Below are positions 55,815 to 64,000 of a stretch of 64,000 nt of DNA, piece after piece. Numbering within the stretch: position 1 is the first letter of the stretch; each line of letters opens with the position of its first letter. The notes beneath the pieces are model-generated. The model saw only the letters and a program-made list of their open reading frames with translations. It had not been told where the DNA came from and ran no database searches. The stretch covers positions 62,001 through 126,000 of the forward strand of contig BPQB01000060.1 of the NCBI GenBank assembly GCA_019973155.2, written 5' to 3'. The position numbers and the translations under genes were made by a program. The DNA is from Phanerochaete sordida (Eukaryota > Basidiomycota > Agaricomycetes > Polyporales > Phanerochaetaceae).

Positions 55815-57033
55815 TCAAATGCTCATTACATCTCCGTCCGCGAGCCCCGCAACGCGGTAACGCGGCGTGAGGATGCTGAACGAGATGTAGCCTGCGACGA
55901 AGCTGTCCCACGCGGCGCGCTCTGCGCCCTGCAGCACGGCGCGGCCCGCGCGGATGGTGTCGACGACGGCGTTGACGGTGCCTTCGACGACCGCTCGCGG
56001 GCTGCGGCCCGTCACGCGTGCCTCATCGTGCACGAAGTTGCGCGTGTCGCCCGCGAGCTCTTCTTTGTAGAAGGTGAGGACGTCGCTGCGGGGCGGTCAG
56101 CGCGCGCCGCAGCGGGAATGGGTGGGGACGTACTTCGTAAGCGCGATAAACAGGATCGCGTCGCTATAATCACGCCTCGTCAGACGACGTCACAAGCAAA
56201 GCGGTAGAGACCGGAACGCACGGGAACGCCTGGATGTGTGTCGCGACATCGGGAAACGTAAACTTGTCCCAGATAAAGCCCGCGCAGACCTCGTTGATGC
56301 CGTTGCGCGTGCGCTTGTAGAGCGGGTAGCGGTGCGCGCCCGTGCGGAGCGGCATGTCCGCGAGGTGGTGCTCGTGCAAGGTACTATTCACATAGTTCAA
56401 CACGTCGACCGTGCACGCCGTCGCGGCGTACGGATTCAGCACGTCGCGCGTGCGCGCGAGCAGCGCTGTGAGCTCGTCAAGCCCGGGATGCAGCTGCGGT
56501 GTGCCGGACTGCAGGTTCGCGGCGAAGGCGGAGAGCGCAGACAAGGGTATGGTGTAGTCGTCGATGGAAAGGATCCAGAAGACTATGCAGGCGATGACGA
56601 GCTGCGCGTCGAGGTGCCCGTGCGGGTAGCTCCACGCGGTGTACATGACGGAGCAGTGCAGCGTTTTCTCGACGTGCTCCGGCGCGTGGCCGGTCAGGTC
56701 CCACGTCTTTGCGGCGGCACGGATGCGCTCATTCAGCACGGTGTACTGGGCGGGTGTCTCGGTGACGAGGGCAACACCGGCCTTCTCGAGAAGTTCTTTA
56801 GTCATGCGGCGTGCAAAATCGACCTACCACAAATTTATGACGTTACACGCGAATTAGCGTAGGGGTAGTCCATACCAGGCTTTCCTCCTCCTCTGGCATT
56901 GAAAGATCGCTGCCGTCTATATCGCCGCCGGGCTGAGCATGTGCCCAAGGAGCTGTGACACTGCAGCGATGTAAGATTTTGGTTGGCATGATAGTAAATT
57001 AGTCAACATTGCTCACTTTGTAGCACTGAGCAT
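55815..57033 (-). CDS. Sesquiterpene synthase-like protein (TS5), inverted sister of TS4
   Basis: Minus-strand exons: 57033-57017, 56960-56876, 56823-56222, 56163-56134, 56085-55815. They sum to 1,005 nt, 334 residues. Exon 1 begins MLSAT and exon 2 VTAPWAHAQ, matching TS4 (MLSVS, VTTPWAHGQ). The metal motif is SIDDYTIPL, with the same loss of the downstream acidic positions as TS4. NSE (NDVLTFYKEELAGDTRNF) and PRYRVAGL are intact. Exon 3 lacks the two-codon start (Arg-Gln) seen in TS4 but keeps frame. TS4 and TS5 face each other tail to tail across about 1.2 kb containing a solo LTR, an inverted duplication. A TATA-like AATAAAAG is about 70 bases upstream. Confidence 0.88.
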
Positions 57034-58720
57034 AATAGGACGCCGTGAGGAAAATGAGATCTTGAGTGGAGGCGAATTCAAGCTCGCCGCTCTCGTTCAC
57101 CTTTTATTCTGCTCACCGAGGCCTGTGAAAAAAAAAATCCATTACTACACGGTGAGGCACCCCTGCCATACACGCTCAACATCATCATAACCTGTTTGTT
57201 ATTATGTACCAGCTATGGGCACTCGATTGCTGTTACCTGGATGAAATCCTAAGCTTTCCGCCCCAAATATCGGACCAGGGTGCCACTCATCAGCGCCTCT
57301 TTTAATTTGCTCGAACACTGTTGAGTTCTCGTCCACTCTTGGATACGACTGCGCTATATTAGCTTCCCCTGTTTTACGAACGTTTGTCGCGTACCTCATG
57401 GCACAAAGCTTTCTCAAGGGAGGCTGTGCTAATCACCTCTTCCGCTCTCTGGAATTGGGAAAGCTACCTCCAGTAAAAGCGATGTGAAGTATCCGAGTCT
57501 CTTGGGCAAGTCCTCTACGAAAGCATCAGTCACCTGTGCATACTTAGCTCTTCAAGGTTCTGATGCTCAAAGCAATACTCTACATTGGGCCTATTAGGAC
57601 CCATGACACTATAGATCTCTTTCAATTTCACCGTCAACACTCGCTGCATACCTGATAATGCCGACACTCCTTGAACAGAACGTGATACTCGATGCCTCAA
57701 CCGTTCGACGCTCCAGAAATGGCTGTGCCGCTTCACATCCGTTTACTGGAGAAATGCAACATTAACATTTGACCGTTGGTAAGCTCCACGCCAATCTTAA
57801 CTTTGTGAGCTTTAGATTGCAAATATGTCTAACAAACACTGGCCCCGTAATCCGTGCTCCAGTGAACCGAAGCTTGGTATCTGTCTTCTTAGGTAGATTT
57901 TGTACCCTAATGACGGCGCTGCCATGGAGAGTGTTCAAAACTATGACACTAATTGAGACTTTTTGAACTAAGGCTAAAAAGGCCATGAATCGACTTCCAG
58001 AGGACCGATGTTGCACTGGCCGCGAGGCACTTCCGGCTTCACGACCCACATGCCCATGAGATAACATGGAGCTACGCCGTGTGGTAGAAACCATTTGACT
58101 AGGGCGCATAGATTGCGTACGTCATTGTGAGTAAATGCAAGAAAGCGCAAACTCGCGCGACCAGCATGCCGCCTAGCGGACCGTTGCCGGTTGCGTCATC
58201 TTCAATCGGGACAGTGTCGTACCGCAGATCCTCGCCACGCTAGGACGGATTTGAGCAGATGATTTCACAGCGCATGCCGCCAAAGCCAGCAAGCTCGCTC
58301 GGAGCGTAGTAGGTCTCGGGCGCGCTGTTGCAAGGGGAAACGCGGCTGTCGAACCCCAAACATTTGTCCATCGGCACGGCATTTGCCTCAAGCTCCTCGT
58401 CGGGGCAGAATTAGTCTAACGGAAAGCGGCGGCACATGACAGGGAAGTCGGGGAGGCCGAGGGCGTCACCGGTGGCGTCTACGTGCTGAGATACAGCTGA
58501 GATTGCAGAAATCATCAGTCAAGTTGTGTCAATACAGGTCAACGTTGTAGGTAAATCCTCGGGGGTCTAGTGGAACACAGCATCTCAAGCATCGCAAAGC
58601 TGAAGCACCAAATCATAGGCTACCCTATTCATATTCTATCCACATTCCGCTTTCGTTCCGCATGACGGTACAGCCCACCACTGCCGCCACAACCATACTG
58701 TAGCCACTACTGAGCCCATC
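57034..58720. other. Spacer between TS5 and TS6
   Basis: Noticeably more AT-rich than the surroundings from 57,100 to 58,100, with short minus-strand frames (57202-57417, 57530-57736) that I cannot assign. The degenerate coding remnant at 58099-58482 is listed separately. Confidence 0.4.
58099..58482 (-). pseudogene. Degenerate coding remnant, unrecognised family
   Basis: One minus-strand frame reads like real protein across 128 codons but has two stops (TAA near 58412, TAG near 58240). Pieces: DATGDALGLPDFPVMCRRFP, then DEELEANAVPMDKCLGF, ETYYAPSELAGFGGMRC, and after the second stop YDTVPIEDDATGNGPLGG. Cys and Pro spacing suggests a globular, possibly secreted protein. I do not recognise it, and no start or splice structure can be given. 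Confidence 0.35.
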
Positions 58721-59947
58721 TCAGCGACCGCTGGAGCCATTGTCGACGAGGCTTGCAAGGCGATAACGCGGCGCCAGGATATGCCAGGAGACATAGCCTG
58801 TCAGCCAGTGCTCCCAGGCCTCGCGCTCCTTCCCACCCTCCAGAATCGCACGTACAGTGTGCACCCCGGTGACAATTCTGTCAACAAGCTCGCGCACTAA
58901 AGAGTGTGTGTCCTTGTTCGTCACACGTGCGGAGTCGTGGACGAAGTTCTTCGTATCGCCAGAGAGCTCTTCCTTGTAGAAGGAGAGGACGTCGCTAAAA
59001 GCAGGTCAGATGCATTCGGAGGTACGAGCTATTATCAGATGACATACTTTGCGTCGAATGTGACGGTAAGCGCGTCCCTTCAGTCAGACGTCAATGCCAT
59101 GAACAGCGCCCCGACGGCCTGATCACTCACGGAAGCGCTTGGATAAACGTCGATACATCTGGGAAAGCGAACTTATCCCAGATAAATCCCACATAGACAC
59201 TGCCAAGACCGTTTCCAGCGCGCTTGTACTGTGGGTACTGCGCCGCGGCAGGATGTAGGTGCATGCGCTCGAGCTTCTGCTCGAAAAGCGTGTTGTTGAC
59301 GAAGTTGATGCTGTCCGTGAACATCGCCGTCGCCGTGTACGCGCAGAAATACTCCGGCAGGCGCGCCAGGACCTCGGCGTAGCGATCGAGGAGCGGATGC
59401 AGCTGTTTCTGCCCCGCCTGCAGGCGCACGGCGAACTGAGACAGCGCTTCCGCGTCGACCTCGTCGTCGTCGATGCAGATCACGCAGATGGTGTAGAGCG
59501 CAATGATCTGCTGCGACTCGAGCGCTGTGTGCCCGTACGTGATCGTGCTCATCATGATTGCGGTCACGACGTGCCGCTCCAGTCGCGCCTTGTCGACGTT
59601 ACCCACGTCCCAGCCGGCAACGACGGCGCGTACGCGTGCCTCGACTTCGGCGTGGTGCGGCGGGACGGTCGCGTCGACACGGATTCCGGTGCGTGCGAGT
59701 AGGTCGTTGACAATATTTCGAGTGAAATGCATCTGCGTGCCATATTTATGAGCGCGGCGTGGCTTTCGAATGGCCCAGGACACATACAAGATCGTCATCT
59801 TTCTTCGCCTCCTGAGCTTCTGCACGAGTAGCGGACGGATTGATAGACTCTATGAAGAGAGCCGGGGCACTGGGAATACTGGCGGTAGTAGTCAGAACAG
59901 TCAAGACCGTCTGAGAATCAATCGACGTACTCGGCGACGCAAGCCAT
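58721..59947 (-). CDS. Sesquiterpene synthase, trichodiene-synthase-like (TS6)
   Basis: Minus-strand exons: 59947-59931, 59878-59788, 59732-59131, 59077-59048, 58994-58721. They sum to 1,014 nt, 337 residues. The open-frame ATG at 59825 lies in exon 2 in another frame and is rejected; exon 1 starts MACVA. Motifs: CIDDDEVDA (complete acidic motif), last-exon SFYKEELSGDTKNF after splicing, and APRYRLASL. Exon 3 starts at an internal ATG (MHFTRNIVNDLLARTGIRVD), as in TS3, its closest paralog; the last exon is also 274 nt in both. It is on the same strand as TS5 and P450-10. Confidence 0.9.
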
Positions 59948-62111
59948 TGGATACTACGAGAGAGGGGGCAAGAGCAATGGACCTGAGGGGTACCGGTCAC
60001 TAGGTGTGCAGCTTAAAACGGCCCAGAAAAAAAAAGGTGAATATGTCCGATGAAATTTGGTATCGGAGCCTGCGCTATCTCTGCAAACCGTTTATGTCGC
60101 TCAATAATGCACCATCCAACCTACTGGGGTGCGCCTAGGATACAAGAAATACAAATTCGTCTGGGAATCAAACACTGCGATGTACGCAGCAGTGATGATT
60201 ACAGCTTCAGCGGTGGAACATGCTGCACGCTCGGCGCCACGCTGCACGCCGGAATTCTCAAGCATGACTGCAAGATAGATGATTTTACCGCGAACGCCTG
60301 CCGCGTCCCTCATAACGCCAATACTCCTAGACTAGACTGCGACGATTAGCGGCCCAAAGTCCTGAGGCTTGTGGCGCTACTTTACCTCCGTCTCTTGCAG
60401 GAGTTTACCATTTGAGCATTGGTGCGCCCCACACCAGCTGTAACGTCGACAATGCGGCCATATCATGCGTATGCACTTGGGCCGTGGTCAGTATCCTTCC
60501 CGTACAGGGGTTTTGTTTCCCTGACACAGATCTTGCTACGGCTCGGAGCCTCAGAAGCAGGAATATAATGACCGGATTTTCCTTGAATTGGTGAGCGCGT
60601 AAGTATGCTGCGGCCCAGGGTCAGTAGGCCTGTGAGTTTAGTGTTCTCACGAGAGAATTCGGGATTTTGTCAGCGGTACATATGGACTCGCGGCCAAGCG
60701 AAAGCCAATATTGCGGAAGAAGTTGGTATACCATCAGCATTTGCAGTCACGCCTGGATAATGACCGGGTACCGTTACTCAGGGTCAATATCAGGGCATGT
60801 ATGACTACTCTGTCCTTGCGGTGACCAGAGCTTTGGATGAGATGGCACATCGTGCCGCATTGTGTGCATATGCACAAAGGAGGAATCATCTACGCCAAAC
60901 CGCAGCGGAGATGTTCGCATGAGCGGGTTTGAGTGACAGTAAAAGCAAGCGAGAAGCTGTCGCAGAACGCACGCTATCCGACGCCTAGAGATCTCGTAAC
61001 AAGGACGCCTTCATGTCGTACGATTGCGGGGTTAGCTACCTCCATAGGCCTTCGCATTCCCGGTATCTACGTGAATATGCGCCCGCATGTTGAAGGTCTC
61101 TTTCGGGCTGATACATTATTATCCGCGATACAGCTAGATTCAGGATGGAACGAAATCCCGCCAGAATCCCGCTAGAATTTGCTATTGAAGATAGGGTGTT
61201 CTGTACTGCTGGATCACCAGCCCGAAATTATGATGCCGGTGTAGCAGGTCTACCGCCGTACGCTTCCTGAGCGCAGATGCTGTGCAGTGCGCGCACGCGC
61301 TTTCTCCGTGATCCCGGCTTTCAACCCGCTGGCGCTGGCGTGCGTGCGACCGTCTCAGATTTTTGTGCACCTTGTCTAGCCCGCAATCATACGTGCACTC
61401 TCACGCTTTTCGGATAATCGTGTACTCGCAGGACTGCGGTCGAGATTGTGGGCTCATAACGCCGCTGAAAACCGCTCTTGCCGCTCATATGCCGCTGTAC
61501 ACCGAGGATTACGACCGCCAAGTGCTGATACGTGCGCCTTCGTGCGGTAACGGGCAGAACATTGGATGAGGCAAAGCCTACATGACAGACTGACGCTTTT
61601 CACACATCCCCTTTGATAAGAAACTGATAGCGTATTTCCAATGTATGCTGATGTGAGTCACCGATCTCGTGCGCCTGTAACTCAAATCCATTCTTGGCCG
61701 AGTGAAGTCACGTCATCAGAGAAGGGATGTGTGCGAGACCATCGGTGTCTGCAGCGCGATGCGATATTGGCGCGCGTGATTTGTGAATTGTAATCTTGCG
61801 CAGTAGTAGGCATGCATGACAATCCTAGCGTTTCCCAAATTTGCGTTTCGGCATCAAAAACGTGAAGCCATCTCAGATGATACGCAAAGTGACACATTGA
61901 CATAAATAAAGTCATATTCTACCGTTACGTTGAGCAACACAATTGCACGAGGCACGTTCTCTACGAAGCCGTCGAGAAGAAGTCGCAGTGAATCACATAG
62001 TATCTAGGGAGCTAAATATTGCTAAAACTTCAATGGCGGAGACCATGACGAAAACAAAATTGAGAACGCAGTTGCTTCGAAACCAATCACAAATCACAGC
62101 GAGTGAGCAAG
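59948..62111. other. Intergenic between TS6 and P450-10
   Basis: 2.2 kb with scattered short open frames and no recognisable gene, repeat or RNA. Confidence 0.4.
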
Positions 62112-64000
62112 CTACGCGCACGACTGGATGAGACGCCTCGCATCTTCTGAGCGTGGCTTGAACACCGCCCTGAAGGGCTTCGGCGGGCTGCGGGTGCGGT
62201 CAGCACTGCACTACCCTTGGTGCCAGTCGTGTGATAGAGACAGTACGCACCTGAGCAAGTGGTGCTCAAACTCCGCCCGCACCTCGATTGGCACCCCATG
62301 CTCGTCCAGCGCCGGCTCAATGTTGAACGTCGCGAGGATGCCCGCCATGAGCAGGAACATCGAGTCCATTGTAAAGTAGCGCCCCGGGCACACCCTGCGC
62401 CCGAAGCCGAACACGGCGTCGGGGAACGGGACGTCGTCGCGGAGCTTGCCATCGAGGGTCAGGAAGCGGCGCGGGCTGAAGGAGTCGGGGTCGGGATAGG
62501 TGTTCTCGTCGTGTGTAATCGCCCTACATCGTATTAGGGCGTCGATAGGCACGTTGAGCGCAAGACGTGACTGACCAGATGTTCTGGAGTACGATAGAGC
62601 CTTCTGGAATATAGCAGCCTTCATAGTGATCATCGGACATCGCACGGTGGGGTGTGGCTGACGGTGCGAATGTCAGAGTAGACGTGTGAAGGCCAACAGC
62701 GATGCTCACCCAGCGGCAGAGGAGTGTGCCACCTGCGCACATCGATGCATATGAGAACACGACAGCCTGTAACTCTAGTACGCACCTCAAGACCTCGCGT
62801 AAGATAGCGATCACCTGCGGAAGCGAGTCCTGGTCCGCGAGTCCAGGCAGCCGATCGGGCCCCACCACGCAGTCGAGCTCCTTCTGTGCAGCGCTCGCTG
62901 TCTCAGGGTACAGCAACATGGCAAGCACGAACACCATCATCACGCCGTATGTCTGATGCGAATGAGCGACGAGATGCGTGATCGGAACAGGCGCCACTCA
63001 CCGTGTCTGTCCCAGCTGCATGGGCGACTGATAAGCCTACATGCCCGAGGCCGCCGCAAGTAGAGCACGTACCCGCATACGCCGTTCCAGCAAGGTTCAT
63101 GAATAAATCGTCGCGCTCAGAGGTGTCTTCACCGTCTGCATCGGAAAGGAGTTTTCCGGTGAAGCATGGCTGTGCGGTGCCCTTGTTCTACTCAGGTATA
63201 CGTCATAACAGGGCAGCCGCATCTGTGCTAGTAAACACGTACGAAGGCACTCTTGTATTCGAAGTACGGAATCTTGAACATCTTCTCGACGAGTTCCTTG
63301 TGAACCACAGCGCGGCGTTTGAATCCGGCACCAGGAAACCAGGTCGGGAGATGCTTCACTGTACGACAACTCAGCGGTAAGGAGATAATGATTTTGAGAC
63401 GACGCACAAATTGGGAATACATCCACTACAACGGATAACATGAGCAGCTGAGGCGCAATACGTAAGTGCGTAAGACTGACCAAGGAATACACCAGCGTGC
63501 ACGACGTGCTGCGCAGCCTGCGCTGCCTCTTCGACAAGTTTGATACGACGGTCTCCCGGTGTAGCTTCAAAGGCGAAGACGGCGTTGAGGATGGAAGACC
63601 CGATAGCGCTGAGACGAAATCAGCAGCGTGGCAATTGTGGATGGAGGCGGGGCTTACAACCGCAGATTCTCGCTGTATCCCTCGGGCTTGTCGAGCATGA
63701 GCTGCAGTAGCTTTCTCTGGGCAACAACCTGCTGGGGGCGATACTGGGAAACGGCCTGAGGGCGGAAGCTCTGGTGGAAGAGCTTCCGGTGCATGCGCCA
63801 GCTGTCGCCATACGGGAGCATCAGCCAGGCGCGCCACCATCCGCATCTGTAGAAATCAGCAAAACTGCTGCGCCGCTAAGTGCGCGCGCAGGAGACGTAC
63901 AGCTCAAGGAACATGACGGGTTGATCCCTATGGTCGCCAGCACGCCGTGAGACGAGCACCAGGATGAAATGAGCCAGCCGCGTACTTATCGGAGTAGATG
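62112..64000 (-). CDS. Cytochrome P450 (P450-10), 5' end beyond the window
   Basis: Minus-strand exons seen: 64000-63986 (partial exon 2), 63927-63901, 63846-63658, 63608-63481, 63425-63408, 63358-63243, 63187-63073, 63015-63002, 62952-62786, 62732-62710, 62657-62576, 62523-62251, 62187-62112. All lengths match the family plan and the frame is open throughout; exon 1 and most of exon 2 lie to the right. Landmarks: C-helix GWWRAWLMLPYGDSWRMHRK, I-helix GTAYAGTDT, EVLRW, PRRF-type SPRRFLTLDG, heme loop FGFGRRVCPGRYFTMDS. It is a near twin of the broken P450-8 (both have the 76-nt last exon and end LIQSCA), so it may preserve the function P450-8 lost. Confidence 0.9.

Noticed and set aside
1..64000. 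tRNA, rRNA, riboswitch or CRISPR features
   Set aside because: I looked for clover-leaf motifs, conserved rRNA stretches and regular repeat-spacer patterns and saw none. The tRNA-like sequence at 30850-30862 is a retroelement primer site.

Overview
The window is nuclear DNA of a filamentous basidiomycete, probably an agaricomycete of the Polyporales type (inference). The evidence is dense short introns of about 50-60 nt with GT-AG ends, a fungal Cul1-type cullin, trichodiene-synthase-like (TRI5-fold) sesquiterpene synthases, and a tandem array of microsomal cytochrome P450s. I saw no rRNA, tRNA, CRISPR or prokaryotic operon signal. Exon coordinates were worked out by hand from splice signals and paralog alignment. 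In almost every gene the summed exon lengths give an intact frame, which is the main support for the models.

Layout. 0-5.1 kb: two hypothetical reading frames separated by a 551-bp inverted-repeat-bounded segment, then the five-exon cullin gene. 6.8-14.8 kb: three head-to-tail P450s. 15.0-18.2 kb: a terpene synthase pseudogene and a P450, both on the minus strand. 19.8-31.5 kb: terpene synthase TS1, a P450, and TS2, whose last intron carries a complete antisense Ty1/copia element with 321-bp LTRs that look identical. 31.5-36.1 kb: a P450 flanked on both sides by fragments of a second cullin. 36.5-46.0 kb: one intact P450, a small acidic hypothetical protein, a P450 relic, and a P450 split by a 1.3-kb non-autonomous LTR element. 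48.2-64.0 kb: TS3, a P450, the convergent pair TS4/TS5 with a solo LTR between them, TS6, and a P450 that runs off the right edge.

In total there are six apparently intact terpene synthases, two terpene synthase remnants, eight complete intact P450s, one P450 broken by a retroelement, one P450 cut by the window edge and one P450 relic. All ten P450 genes share one 14-exon plan, usually to the exact base per exon (the first has lost one intron). All six synthases share a five-exon plan of 17, variable, about 602, 30 and 262-274 nt. This indicates local tandem and inverted duplication from one founder of each family.

The likely combined role is a terpenoid locus: the synthases would ionise and cyclise farnesyl diphosphate, and the ER-bound P450s would oxidise the hydrocarbon skeletons. 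Products and substrates cannot be read from the sequence. The retroelement insertions, pseudogenes and duplicated fragments mark it as a fast-evolving accessory region beside a housekeeping gene.
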